From assembly GCA_020052415.1 (NCBI GenBank), contig JAGVPB010000021.1:1-64000 (forward strand): a DNA stretch of 64,000 nt, given 5' to 3'. The DNA is from Bacteroidales bacterium. GTDB lineage: Bacteria > Bacteroidota > Bacteroidia > Bacteroidales > JAADJA01. Positions 26,474-37,089 of the stretch are shown piece after piece (within the stretch, counting starts at the first letter, position 1; each line of letters opens with the position of its first letter). Position numbers and translations under genes: made by a program. Under the pieces are notes generated by a model. That model was given only the letters and a program-made list of their open reading frames with translations. It did not search any database and had not been told where the DNA came from.

Positions 26474-29260
26474 ATGGAATACAATCACAACGAAATAGAA
26501 AAAAAGTGGCAGAAATTCTGGGCTGAGAACAAGACTTTTAAAAGCATTATAGATCACAATAAACCCAAATATTATGTGCTCGATATGTTTCCTTACCCAT
26601 CAGGAGCAGGATTGCATGTCGGCCATCCGCTCGGCTATATTGCATCCGATATTTATTCAAGGTATAAACGGCTGAAAGGCTTCAATGTCTTACATCCGAT
26701 GGGTTACGATGCCTATGGCCTGCCGGCTGAACAATATGCCATTCAAACCGGTACTCATCCTGCAATTACTACCGAGAAAAACATACAACGTTACCGTGAA
26801 CAACTGGACAGGATTGGTTTTTCCTTCGACTGGGACAGAGAGGTGAGGACTTCCGATCCAAAATATTACAAGTGGACACAATGGACTTTTATCCAGCTTT
26901 TTAAGCATTGGTATAACAAAGAAACGAACAGAGCTGAAACCATTAATGATCTTGTTAAGGAATTTACAAAGAGTGGGAATCAGAAGATCAATGCTGCGTG
27001 CGACTCTACATATATATTTACCGCTTCTCAATGGAAAAACAAATCAGAAAAAGAACAGCAACAAATTCTGATGAATTACAGGCTTGCTTATTTGGCCGAT
27101 ACCTGGGTCAACTGGTGTCCTGCCCTGGGGACTGTTCTTGCGAATGATGAAGTTGTGAACGGGGTCTCAGAAAGAGGTGCCCATCCGGTAGAGCGAAAGC
27201 TGATGAAGCAATGGTCGCTTAGAATCACCGCTTATGCACAAAGATTGCTCGACGGATTGGATAAAATTGACTGGTTTGAATCGCTGAAAGAGATGCAGAG
27301 ATACTGGATAGGTCGGAGTGAAGGTGCATCTGTAAATTTCAGAATAAAGGATTTGGAAAGGGTCATTGAGGTATTCACGACCCGGCCCGATACCCTCTGG
27401 GGTGCAACTTTCATGGTTCTCGCCCCGGAACATGAACTTATTTCTAAAATCACTACACCAGAACACCGGGAAGAAGTCGAAAAATATATCACCTGGGCGA
27501 AAAACCGTTCAGAAGTAGAACGTATGTCAGAAGTAAAACAGATTACCGGGAAGTTTACCGGTGCTTTTGGCATTAATCCGGTGAACGGTAAGGAAATACC
27601 CATCTGGATTGCTGATTATGTATTGGCTGGTTATGGAACCGGAGCCATCATGGCCGTTCCTGCTCATGACAGCCGCGACTATGCTTTTGCAAAACACTTT
27701 AACCTTCCTATTATTCAGGTTGTGGCAAAAGAGGGAGAAGAGCCTTCCGATCCGGCAGCCTGGGATGGTTCTTACGATGCAAAAGAGGGTAAAATGATCA
27801 ACTCTGGCTTTATTACAGAAATGGATGTGAAGGATGCCATTCGCAAAACCATAGAATATCTCGAGGAAGAAGACATGGGTTTTGGCAAAGTGAATTTTAA
27901 GCTTCGCGATGCCATCTTTAGCAGGCAGCGATACTGGGGTGAGCCGTTTCCAATTTATTACAAAGACAGTATGCCCTATCCTCTCGATGAATCTGAGCTT
28001 CCTCTCGAATTGCCGCCTGTTGATAAATATCTTCCAACCGAAACAGGAGAACCGCCTTTAGCCAGGGCATTAAACTGGAAAACAAAAGAAGGGCATCTGC
28101 TTGAGACCAACACTATGCCCGGTTTTGCCGGTTCAAGCGGATATTATCTCAGGTATATGGACCCTCATAATGACAAAGAATATTTTTCAAAAGAAGCCAA
28201 TGAATACTGGCGCGATATTGACCTTTACCTCGGAGGGGATGAACATGCCACCGGACATCTAATTTACAGCCGCTTCTGGAACATGTTTCTATATGACCTC
28301 GGATTGGTTTGCGAGGCTGAACCTTTCAAGAAGCTGATCAACCAGGGAAAAATTCTGGGGCGTTCCAACCTTGTTTATCGCATCAATGGATCGAATAAAT
28401 ATGTTTCATATAATCTGAAAAAGGATTTTTCTGCTACATCAATTCATGTGGATGTGAATTTTGTGGAAAATGATGTCCTTGATCTCGACGCCTTTAGAAG
28501 ATGGCGGCCTGAATTTGAGAATGCTGAATTTATTCTTGAAGACGGTAAATACATTTGCGGTTGGGAAGTTGAAAAAATGTCGAAGTCGAAACACAACGTT
28601 GTGAATCCGGATGAGCTTATGGATCGTTATGGTGCTGACACTTTCCGGCTTTATGAAATGTTTCTCGGCCCGCTCGAAAGCCACAAACCCTGGGACACAA
28701 AGGGAATCGAGGGCGTTTATCGGTTCATGAAGAAACTATGGAGATTATTTTATAATGAAAATGCCGGATTAATCATCACAACCGAAAAAGCCGATGGCAG
28801 GGAACTGAAAATCCTTCATCAGACAATCAAAAAAGTTCAGGATGATATAGAGCGTTTTTCTTTTAATACAGCAGTCAGTCAGTTTATGATCTGTGTAAAT
28901 GAATTGACCGAACTGAAATGTCATAAAAGAGAAATTCTGCAGGATGTGGTTTTGCTATTGGCTTCCTACGCACCGCATATTGCTGAAGAGTTGTGGGAAG
29001 TACTTGGAAATCCGCCTGGAATTTCAAATGCTTCATTCCCTGAATTTATGGAAGAGTATATCCGTGAGGATACATTTGAATATCCGGTTTCATTTAATGG
29101 GAGGATGCGGTATAAGCTTGAATTGCCAAAGACATTATCTGTTCAGGAAATTGAAAGACAAGTTCTGGCAGATGAACGATTGCTGAAATGGACTGAAGGA
29201 AAGCAAATCAGGAAAGTCATCATTGTTCCCAATAAAATAATAAACATTGTACATTCTTAG
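26474..29260 (+). CDS. leuS: Leucine--tRNA ligase
   Basis: A 928-residue class I synthetase. HIGH equivalent HVGH at 48-51 within [16 protein letters not shown], and KMSKS at 701-705. The large CP1 editing domain is intact ([36 protein letters not shown] with the conserved editing Asp). Compared with proteobacterial LeuRS there is an insertion around residues 155-205 containing [11 protein letters not shown], as in other Bacteroidota enzymes. It ends 30 bp before the DUF3108 gene. Confidence 0.98.
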   Translation: MEYNHNEIEKKWQKFWAENKTFKSIIDHNKPKYYVLDMFPYPSGAGLHVGHPLGYIASDIYSRYKRLKGFNVLHPMGYDAYGLPAEQYAIQTGTHPAITTEKNIQRYREQLDRIGFSFDWDREVRTSDPKYYKWTQWTFIQLFKHWYNKETNRAETINDLVKEFTKSGNQKINAACDSTYIFTASQWKNKSEKEQQQILMNYRLAYLADTWVNWCPALGTVLANDEVVNGVSERGAHPVERKLMKQWSLRITAYAQRLLDGLDKIDWFESLKEMQRYWIGRSEGASVNFRIKDLERVIEVFTTRPDTLWGATFMVLAPEHELISKITTPEHREEVEKYITWAKNRSEVERMSEVKQITGKFTGAFGINPVNGKEIPIWIADYVLAGYGTGAIMAVPAHDSRDYAFAKHFNLPIIQVVAKEGEEPSDPAAWDGSYDAKEGKMINSGFITEMDVKDAIRKTIEYLEEEDMGFGKVNFKLRDAIFSRQRYWGEPFPIYYKDSMPYPLDESELPLELPPVDKYLPTETGEPPLARALNWKTKEGHLLETNTMPGFAGSSGYYLRYMDPHNDKEYFSKEANEYWRDIDLYLGGDEHATGHLIYSRFWNMFLYDLGLVCEAEPFKKLINQGKILGRSNLVYRINGSNKYVSYNLKKDFSATSIHVDVNFVENDVLDLDAFRRWRPEFENAEFILEDGKYICGWEVEKMSKSKHNVVNPDELMDRYGADTFRLYEMFLGPLESHKPWDTKGIEGVYRFMKKLWRLFYNENAGLIITTEKADGRELKILHQTIKKVQDDIERFSFNTAVSQFMICVNELTELKCHKREILQDVVLLLASYAPHIAEELWEVLGNPPGISNASFPEFMEEYIREDTFEYPVSFNGRMRYKLELPKTLSVQEIERQVLADERLLKWTEGKQIRKVIIVPNKIINIVHS

Positions 29261-29290
29261 TTTATAACTTAAATTTCTTATTAGCCGCGA

Positions 29291-30130
29291 ATGCACGAAT
29301 ACTCTAAATATAAATTTTGCAGGTTGTTTTTGTACATTCTATCTATTGCATTTTCCGGAACTTTACATCACAATGCAATTGCTCAGGAAGAATGGCGACA
29401 GGTAAATAATGAAGCCTTCATGGTGGGTGAAAAACTGGAGTACCGCTTTTATTATGATGCCTGGCTCACAGGAAAAGTTACTGCCGGAACCGGAATCATG
29501 GAAGTGAAAGACGCAGAACAGCAATACAATAACCGGGAAGTTTATCATATTGATGCTGAAGGTCAATCGAAAGGGATGTTCAATTTCTTTTTCAAAGTTC
29601 TTGACCAGTTCGATTCCTATATTGATAAGGAATTTATAGCACCTCATTATTTTGAACGCAGAACACATGAAGGTGGCTATAAAAAGGATGATGAATACAG
29701 GTTTGACCAGGTCAATAATAAGGTAACCACCCGTAAAAAGACCAATTCGGTTCCAAAATACACTCAGGATTTCATATCGGCCGTTTATTTTGCGCGCACC
29801 TTCAAAACGGATACTCTTAAAGTTGGGGATATGCTTCCGGTCAATTTTTTTATTGATGATTCGGTTTATACCTCCGCAATTATTTTTGAAGGAAAGGAGG
29901 TCATTAATATTGATCTGGGCAAGTTCAGGTGTTTGCGGTTCAAACCCGGAATGGCAACAGGTGAAGTGTTCTCAAATAAATATCCCATGACTCTTTGGGT
30001 GACCGATGACAAGAACCATATTCCGGTATTAGCTGTTTCGGCAGTTGTTGTTGGAAATGTCAAAGCCGAACTGATGAAATATGAAGGACTTGCCAATCCT
30101 CTTACTTCGTTTATCGGGAAGGTAGAATAA
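29291..30130 (+). CDS. DUF3108 domain-containing secreted protein
   Basis: A 279-residue protein with a signal peptide (hydrophobic residues 12-24, cleavage likely after AIA). The body matches DUF3108: FMVGEKLEYRFYYDAWLTGKVTAG, YHIDAEGQSKGMFNFFFKVLDQFDSYID and the RRTHEGGYKK segment, forming a predicted periplasmic lipocalin-like beta-sheet fold. Function unknown. The start lies within a CGAATGCACGAAT stretch like the intergenic repeats elsewhere in the window. It may be co-transcribed with leuS. Confidence 0.88.
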   Translation: MHEYSKYKFCRLFLYILSIAFSGTLHHNAIAQEEWRQVNNEAFMVGEKLEYRFYYDAWLTGKVTAGTGIMEVKDAEQQYNNREVYHIDAEGQSKGMFNFFFKVLDQFDSYIDKEFIAPHYFERRTHEGGYKKDDEYRFDQVNNKVTTRKKTNSVPKYTQDFISAVYFARTFKTDTLKVGDMLPVNFFIDDSVYTSAIIFEGKEVINIDLGKFRCLRFKPGMATGEVFSNKYPMTLWVTDDKNHIPVLAVSAVVVGNVKAELMKYEGLANPLTSFIGKVE

Positions 30131-30243
30131 ACAAATAGATTAATAGTAAAATAAAAACTTTAAACTGACTAAATGTTAAATGTAATTTACACATAGACGT
30201 CTGGATGTAAAATAAACTTGCAATTTTTTAATTTCTGAAAGAA

Positions 30244-30251
30244 TAAATTTG
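30244..30251 (+). promoter_or_regulatory. Possible -7 element for the alpha-2-macroglobulin gene
   Basis: TAAATTTG matches TAnnTTTG; a TTG at 30218-30220 is 23 bp upstream, longer than usual. It would give a leader of about 80 bases. Confidence 0.3.
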
Positions 30252-30332
30252 ATTATATTTATGGAATAATAAAAAGAACTGTATCTATTGGTCGCAAATG
30301 TTTAGATAATATATTTTATAAAATAAATCGTT

Positions 30333-33300
30333 ATGAAAATAAGACCGATCCTTCTTACCAGTTTATTTATTTTAGCTGTATTTGCAAGCACCCTAGCAAT
30401 TTTTATAAGTTCCCAGAATAAGCCAAACTCTCTGCTTGTCCTTCCTAATACCGACGACTATAGCCAGGATTGGAAAAAAGTGGATTCCCTCGTCACTGCC
30501 GGATTACCGAAATCAGCACTCGACCTTGTTGAGGTAATATATTCAAAGGCACAAAAAGAAGCTAACCATCCACAATTTATCAAATCCACTCTTTATAAAA
30601 TAAAACTCAAGGCAGATTTCGAGGAAGAATTTATGGAATCGTCAATACAGGATATCGAAAAGGTCATTCAAAAATCAGGAACACCGGTAAAGCAAATCCT
30701 GTATTCCATTGAAGCCGATCTTTACTGGCGGTATTATCTGGCCAACCGGTATAAATTCATGGACAGGACAACTGTGGTGAATGTGAATTTGAAAGATATC
30801 CGCACATGGGACTTGAAAACTCTGCTCTATGCGGTAATTAAAAATTATAATTTATCAATTGGCGAAAAGGAAACCCTAAAAAAAACCAGTTTGAAGGATT
30901 ATGATGCCATCCTTGAAACTCAAAAAGATTCTAAAAAATACCGACCGACACTTTACGATTTTCTTGCTCACCGGGCACTGGAGTTTTTCAGGAATGACGA
31001 ATCCTCTATCATTCAACCCGTCTTCAGGTTTGAACTGGATAAAGAAAATTACTTTTCAAATGCCTCCGATTTTAAGGACATTCAGATTGAAACAAAAGAT
31101 ACAATTTCATTGAAGTTTTATGCTGTTGAAATCCTGCAGGATTTGATTTCCTTTCATCTGAATGATGCAGATCCAACGGCTTTGATTGATGCCGATCTGA
31201 TCCGGTTGGATTTTGTCCGCGATAATTCCATACTTGAAAATAAAGACAGTCTGTATCTTAATTCACTTTTAATTTTGGAAAAACAGTTTACCTCCCAACC
31301 GGCAGTGGCTGATGCTGGCTATAAAATTGCCAAGGAATATTCAAGGATGGGAAACCTTTACAATCCAAAGATTTCGGACCAGTATAAATGGGACAAAAAG
31401 AAAGCACTTGAAAAGTGCCAGGATGTAATCGAAAAATACCCTGGTACAGATGGAGCTCAGAATTGTATGATCCTGCAGCAGCAACTTAACAGACAAAATG
31501 TACAGCTTACATTTGAAAGCGTAAATGTTCCGGACAAACCATTCCTGGCATTGGCAGACTTCAGGAATACATCCAGGTTATGGCTTAAAATAATTCATTT
31601 GAATTATGATGAAGAAAGAGGTTTTCGTGATGAATACCGAAACACACGGGACCTTTTGATAAAATACAATTCCTATCCAGCTCAGCAATCCTGGTCAGTC
31701 GCCATTCCTGATGACGGTGATTTGCAGAATCATAGCGCCGAAATTAAAATACCGGCTTTACCATTAGGATATTATGTCGTTCTTGCAAGTACAACCGAAA
31801 AATTTCTCCCCGACAGCAGCCTCACGGCTTATGACTCATTCTGGATTTCCAATATCAGCTATATCAGCCAGAGTAATAACAAAACAGGTTACAGGTTTTA
31901 TCTGCTGGAAAGAGAAAACGGAACCGCACTTGTAAATGTCAACATAAGATTATTTTACAGACAGTATGATTATAATTCAAGGAAATACGAATATAAGGAA
32001 GGCGGTAATTTTATTTCTGATTCGAAGGGTTTATTTGAAATTCCTCCGATTGATGCCAATATCCATCCTAATTCATTTTCACTTGAATTCACTCTGAAAG
32101 GCGACAAGCTTGTTACAGGTGATCAGTATTATCATTCCGGATATTATCCACAGGAAGAAAGAAAAGAAACAAGAACGTGGTTTTTCACCGACCGGTCTAT
32201 TTACCGTCCAGGCCAAACGGTTTATTTCAAAGGAATTGTAATTGATAAATATAAAGACAGTTACTCAATTAAAACCGGATTTAAAACGACTGTTGAATTC
32301 ATGGATGTCAACTACCAGAAAATCACTGAAATTGTTCTTACAACCAATGAATACGGTTCTTTCAATGGAACATTCACGGCTCCTTCAGGTGTTCTGAATG
32401 GTTCGATGAGCATCAAAAATGAAAGCGGTTCCGTTAATATAAATGTTGAAGAATACAAACGGCCGACCTTTGAAGTGGTGTTCAATCCTTTGAAAGGCAG
32501 CTATAAACTTAATGAAAGGGTCACAGTTTCGGGTTCTGCAAAAGCGTATGCAGGGAATGCCATTGACCAGGCAGCAGTTAAGTACCGGGTAGTCCGATAT
32601 ACTTATTTCCCATGGAGATATTATTGGTTCGATTACTTCCCGTCGCAGCCGGAGATGGAAATTGCACAGGGTAGTACAGTAACCGGTCAGGATGGAAATT
32701 TTACAATTCAATTCATTGCCACTCCTGATCAATCTGTCCCTGAAAAACAACAGCCGTCATTCAGGTACATGGTTTATGCAGATATTACGGATATCAGCGG
32801 TGAAACTCAATCGGAATCAACCTCTGTTGAGGTTAGCAATATTGCCTTAAAAGTTGACTTGAATTTAGCTGAAACTATTGACAGAGCTGAGTTCAAAGAA
32901 ATTAAAATCAGAACCACCAATTTAAACGGACAACCTGAACCGGCTTCGGGTAAGATCATCATTTCAAAATTAATGGAGCCCGAACGTATTCTGAGAAGCA
33001 GGAAGTGGGAAAATCCTGATCTATCCCAGATGACAAAAGAGGAATTCGTAAAGGATTTTCCTTTTGATAGCTATATGAATGAGTCCGATCCCGAAAACTT
33101 AAAGACGGAATCAGTTGTTACCACTGTAAATTTTGATACAAAGACAGATTCAATCATTCAATTGGACAATGTACAGAGTTGGAAAAGCGGAAGATATATT
33201 GTAAATGTTGAAACCAAAGACAGTTTCGGGCAGGATGTTAAAACGAAAACCTTTTTCATGCTTTTTGAGAGAGAGGAAACCAAACCTCCGGTGAATGAGA

Positions 33301-36300
33301 TAAACTGGTTCCATGTGATCAAAGGTAAAGGTGAACCAGGCGAAAAGGCTTCATTCCTGCTCGGAACCAGGGATAAAAATGTCCATGTTCTGTATGAAGT
33401 TGTTCAAAAAGAAAAAATCATTCTAAACCAGTGGCTTGAATTGAGCAATGAACAAAAATTAATCGAAATACCGATTATTGAAGAGCATCGTGGTGGAATT
33501 TCGGTGAATCTCCTATTTATAAAGCACAACCGAAGTTTTGAAAGCCAGTTTAATGTTGAAGTTCCTTTTACCAATAAACAAATTGACTTTGAGTTTGAAA
33601 CCTTCCGCGATAAACTGGTTCCAGGACAAAAGGAACAGTGGAAGATAAAGCTTAAGGGTCATAACGGTGAAAAAATAGCCGCTGAACTTCTTACTTCCAT
33701 GTACGATGCTTCGCTTGATGCATTGCTCGATCATTCCTGGCAGTTCAGTCTTTATTCACAATTATTCGGGCATCTTTCGTGGGAGGCTTTTCAGTCATTC
33801 GGGACAAGCAAAAGCAGCCTTTATGTTCCTCCTTTTGTTTTCGATCAGCCTGTTTTCAGAGAATACGACCAGCTGAACTGGTTTGGATTTGATTATTTTG
33901 GAAGTTTGTATTATCGCAAAGGATATATGGAAAAAGGCGCTGCGATGGACGGCAGGCAGGCGCTCCCGGGGCAGGAAATGGCTATGGATAAAACAGAGGC
34001 TGTTCAGGAAGGAAATATAATTACGGAATCAATTAATAAAGATGAACCGGTTTCGGGTGAAAATTACCCCGGAAAAGAAACTGAAAAATTCTCAGGTATG
34101 CAGGTACGCAGGGATTTTCGGGAAACAGCATTCTTTTATCCATCGCTTAAAACGAACGAATCAGGTGAAATTGAAATCAGCTTTACGGTTCCTGAATCCC
34201 TTACCAAATGGAAGCTGATGGGGTTAAGTCACTCGAAAGATTTGTCATACGGACAATTTCAAAAGGAAGTTGTTACCAGTAAGAATCTGATGGCAATGCC
34301 AAATGCCCCGCGATTCTTCAGAGAGGGCGATAAAATGTTCTTTCCTGTCAAGATCGTAAATTTATCTGATAGTTCCCTTTCAGGATTCGCAGAGCTAAAG
34401 TTCTTCGATGCACGGACGATGAAAGACATATCCGAAATGCTCATGCCGGCTAATGAATCCTTGTCTTTTTCGGTTACCAAAGGAAATTCACAGGTTGTTT
34501 ACTGGGAGATAAATATTCCTGAAAATATTGATGTCATTGTTTACCGCATCAAAGCTACGTCTGGTGATTTTTCCGATGGAGAAGAGAAAGCAATTCCTGT
34601 TTTGAAAAACCGTATGCTGGTTACCGAATCGCTTCCAATGCCTTTAAAGGGAAATCAAACCCGGACGTTTAAATTTGAAAAACTTATTAATTCAGGCAAA
34701 GATTCAAAAACCCTGAAAAATCATAGATTCACCCTCGAATTTTCTTCCAACCCGGCGTGGTATGCGATTCAGGCACTGCCTTCCATTATGGAAAGCGAAA
34801 TAGAATCAGCGGATAACATCTTCGACCGTTACTATGCAAATAGCATTGCTTCTTACCTCGTAAATAAAAATCCAAAGATTAAATCGGTTTTTGAAGCCTG
34901 GAAGAATTATTCACCGGATGCGTTATTGTCGAACCTGGAAAAGAACCAGGAATTGAAATCAGCTATTTTGCGGGAAACTCCCTGGGTGATGGATGCTAAA
35001 AGTGAAACGGAACGCAAACAAAGAATTGCCCTCTTGTTCGATCTGAACCGGATGTCGGACGAATTGGCCGCCTCTCTTCGCAAACTTCAGCAAAAGCAAT
35101 CTCCCAATGGCGGCTGGCCGTGGTTCAAGGGAATGCCTGAGAGCAGGTACATTACACAGGAAATTGTGACCGGTTTCGGGCATTTGCAGCACCTCGGCAT
35201 CGCTGACCTGAAAAAGAATCCGGAAACCTGGAACATGGTCCGAAGTGCTATTTATTACCTTGATGAACGAATTAAGGAAGACTATGACTGGTTGATCAAA
35301 CACGATGCAGACTTAAATCTAAATCATTTGGACTATACCCAAATTCAATACTTATATGCCAGGAGTTATTTCCTTAGCATGCTTCCTGTTAAAGAAAATA
35401 TTCAGACGGCATTTAATTATTATCAGGAACAGGCAAAAAAATACTGGCTTGAAAATAACAAATATGCACAGGGTATGATCGCACTTGCCCTAAACAGACT
35501 TGGTGATAGTGCAATTTCTCAAAAGATCATGGCCTCCATCAAGGAACATGCATTGTATTCAGATGAAATGGGAATGTACTGGCGGGATAATATTGGAGGT
35601 TATTATTGGCATGAAGCTCCGATCGAAACACAGGCCTTGCTTATTGAAGCGTTTGATGAAGTTTCAATGGATTCCGGATCGGTCGAACAGATGAAAATAT
35701 GGCTTTTAAAACAAAAGCAAACTCAAAACTGGAAAACACCAAAAGCCACTGCCGAAGCGGTTTATGCATTGTTACTTAAAGGTTCCGATTGGCTGGTTTA
35801 CGATGAATTAGCAGAAATCAAAGTTGGTAAAGAGGTAATCAATCCTTTCGAAAGAGATGATACAAAATTCGAAGCCGGAACGGGATACTTTAAAACTTCA
35901 TGGTCAGGTGGTGATGTTAAACCTGAAATGGGAAACATTACAGTCACCAACAAAAATGAAGGGATTGCCTGGGGCGCCGTTTACTGGCAGTATTTTGAGG
36001 ACCTTGACAAGATCACATCACAGGAAACACCTTTAACTTTGGATAAAAAGCTCTTTGTTGAACGCAATACCGATGCGGGACCTGTTTTAGAAGCTTTGGC
36101 GGATGGAAAGAAGCTTAAAGTCGGAGACAAGATTAAAGTTCGTATTGAACTCCGTTCCGACCGTGATATGGAATACCTTCACATGAAAGATATGCGGGCA
36201 TCAGCCTTTGAACCTGTCAATGTATTGTCAGGTTATCATTACCAGGATGGATTAGGTTATTACGAAAACACTCTGGATGCTTCGACAAACTTTTTCTTTG

Positions 36301-36449
36301 AGCACCTGCGTAAGGGAACATATGTTTTCGAATACACATTAAAGGTTTCACAAAAAGGTGATTTCTCAAATGGCATTACCACCATCCAGTGCATGTATGC
36401 ACCTGAATTTACAAGCCATTCGGAGGGAGTAAGGGTTGTGGTTGAATAA
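30333..36449 (+). CDS. Bacterial alpha-2-macroglobulin family protein (thioester-less)
   Basis: A 2038-residue envelope protein with an N-terminal signal or anchor helix (residues 5-26). A helical N-terminal region reaches about 390, then the MG domains with the MG2 signature FFTDRSIYRPGQTVYFKGIV near 617. The alpha-2-macroglobulin core FRETAFFYPSLKTNESGEI lies near 1260, with SLTKWKLMGLSHSKD shortly after. The alpha/alpha-toroid near 1480-1800 contains NGGWPWFKGMPESRY. Where thioester forms have CxEQ, this one reads MESEIESADN with no cysteine. Bacterial members are thought to trap attacking proteases in the periplasm; no PBP1C partner gene is adjacent. Confidence 0.95.
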   Translation: MKIRPILLTSLFILAVFASTLAIFISSQNKPNSLLVLPNTDDYSQDWKKVDSLVTAGLPKSALDLVEVIYSKAQKEANHPQFIKSTLYKIKLKADFEEEFMESSIQDIEKVIQKSGTPVKQILYSIEADLYWRYYLANRYKFMDRTTVVNVNLKDIRTWDLKTLLYAVIKNYNLSIGEKETLKKTSLKDYDAILETQKDSKKYRPTLYDFLAHRALEFFRNDESSIIQPVFRFELDKENYFSNASDFKDIQIETKDTISLKFYAVEILQDLISFHLNDADPTALIDADLIRLDFVRDNSILENKDSLYLNSLLILEKQFTSQPAVADAGYKIAKEYSRMGNLYNPKISDQYKWDKKKALEKCQDVIEKYPGTDGAQNCMILQQQLNRQNVQLTFESVNVPDKPFLALADFRNTSRLWLKIIHLNYDEERGFRDEYRNTRDLLIKYNSYPAQQSWSVAIPDDGDLQNHSAEIKIPALPLGYYVVLASTTEKFLPDSSLTAYDSFWISNISYISQSNNKTGYRFYLLERENGTALVNVNIRLFYRQYDYNSRKYEYKEGGNFISDSKGLFEIPPIDANIHPNSFSLEFTLKGDKLVTGDQYYHSGYYPQEERKETRTWFFTDRSIYRPGQTVYFKGIVIDKYKDSYSIKTGFKTTVEFMDVNYQKITEIVLTTNEYGSFNGTFTAPSGVLNGSMSIKNESGSVNINVEEYKRPTFEVVFNPLKGSYKLNERVTVSGSAKAYAGNAIDQAAVKYRVVRYTYFPWRYYWFDYFPSQPEMEIAQGSTVTGQDGNFTIQFIATPDQSVPEKQQPSFRYMVYADITDISGETQSESTSVEVSNIALKVDLNLAETIDRAEFKEIKIRTTNLNGQPEPASGKIIISKLMEPERILRSRKWENPDLSQMTKEEFVKDFPFDSYMNESDPENLKTESVVTTVNFDTKTDSIIQLDNVQSWKSGRYIVNVETKDSFGQDVKTKTFFMLFEREETKPPVNEINWFHVIKGKGEPGEKASFLLGTRDKNVHVLYEVVQKEKIILNQWLELSNEQKLIEIPIIEEHRGGISVNLLFIKHNRSFESQFNVEVPFTNKQIDFEFETFRDKLVPGQKEQWKIKLKGHNGEKIAAELLTSMYDASLDALLDHSWQFSLYSQLFGHLSWEAFQSFGTSKSSLYVPPFVFDQPVFREYDQLNWFGFDYFGSLYYRKGYMEKGAAMDGRQALPGQEMAMDKTEAVQEGNIITESINKDEPVSGENYPGKETEKFSGMQVRRDFRETAFFYPSLKTNESGEIEISFTVPESLTKWKLMGLSHSKDLSYGQFQKEVVTSKNLMAMPNAPRFFREGDKMFFPVKIVNLSDSSLSGFAELKFFDARTMKDISEMLMPANESLSFSVTKGNSQVVYWEINIPENIDVIVYRIKATSGDFSDGEEKAIPVLKNRMLVTESLPMPLKGNQTRTFKFEKLINSGKDSKTLKNHRFTLEFSSNPAWYAIQALPSIMESEIESADNIFDRYYANSIASYLVNKNPKIKSVFEAWKNYSPDALLSNLEKNQELKSAILRETPWVMDAKSETERKQRIALLFDLNRMSDELAASLRKLQQKQSPNGGWPWFKGMPESRYITQEIVTGFGHLQHLGIADLKKNPETWNMVRSAIYYLDERIKEDYDWLIKHDADLNLNHLDYTQIQYLYARSYFLSMLPVKENIQTAFNYYQEQAKKYWLENNKYAQGMIALALNRLGDSAISQKIMASIKEHALYSDEMGMYWRDNIGGYYWHEAPIETQALLIEAFDEVSMDSGSVEQMKIWLLKQKQTQNWKTPKATAEAVYALLLKGSDWLVYDELAEIKVGKEVINPFERDDTKFEAGTGYFKTSWSGGDVKPEMGNITVTNKNEGIAWGAVYWQYFEDLDKITSQETPLTLDKKLFVERNTDAGPVLEALADGKKLKVGDKIKVRIELRSDRDMEYLHMKDMRASAFEPVNVLSGYHYQDGLGYYENTLDASTNFFFEHLRKGTYVFEYTLKVSQKGDFSNGITTIQCMYAPEFTSHSEGVRVVVE

Positions 36450-36572
36450 TAAACTGTAATTCTCTATTCGATTGAATTCTCCCAGGTTGCCAGACTCCGT
36501 GGTAGGAATAAACTGTATTGTATAGGTTTCCATTCAGGACTTTTTGCCTCCCATATCGCCGTTAGTATTAGC

Positions 36573-37031
36573 TTAAATTTCATAATTAGCAGAATGGATT
36601 TGAGGGAAACTTCTACCAGTTAATCTTACCTTTTGAAAGAATGAAAACAGTAAAACCAGGAAAATATACACAGCTAAAGTCATCCCATAAAAACCAGGAA
36701 ACTGCAACGGATGTGTAATCAAAATGATTACTTTTCCGAGAACGGCAAACGGATCCGTAAAAATATCCCAGCTATTAGGAAGAAAAAGCAGCCAAAGCAG
36801 GCCGGGAAGAATAATATGGTGCAATCGCCCGTACATCCTTAATACTATTCGGCTGCTAATCCATAGGGGAACAAAAGCCAGGAAAAGATTCCAGGCAAGA
36901 AAAATAAAATGCAGGGACCCTGTAAAAACTATCCTAACAAAAAGCAGACTGAGACTGAATACGCATGATACCAGTATGTAAAATACAAGACTGTTTTCCA
37001 GGGTTAGAACCCTATTTATTGTCCTGTTCAT
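36573..37031 (-). CDS. Short DUF1361-like membrane protein
   Basis: A 152-residue protein with about four transmembrane helices (18-38, 40-60, 73-90, 105-135). The segments FIFLAWNLFLAFVPLWIS and LLWLLFLPNSWDIFTD match the N-terminal half of DUF1361 proteins. These usually exceed 200 residues, and the C-terminal part here diverges (FPGFYGMTLAVYIFLVLLF), so it may be truncated or frame-shifted. No function is known. It lies 58 bp upstream of the creD end on the same strand. Confidence 0.6.
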   Translation of the reverse strand: MNRTINRVLTLENSLVFYILVSCVFSLSLLFVRIVFTGSLHFIFLAWNLFLAFVPLWISSRIVLRMYGRLHHIILPGLLWLLFLPNSWDIFTDPFAVLGKVIILITHPLQFPGFYGMTLAVYIFLVLLFSFFQKVRLTGRSFPQIHSANYEI

Positions 37032-37089
37032 AATGAATTATTTAAAATCTGCGCTCACAGAAATTCACTACTGTGAGCGCAGGGTAAAT

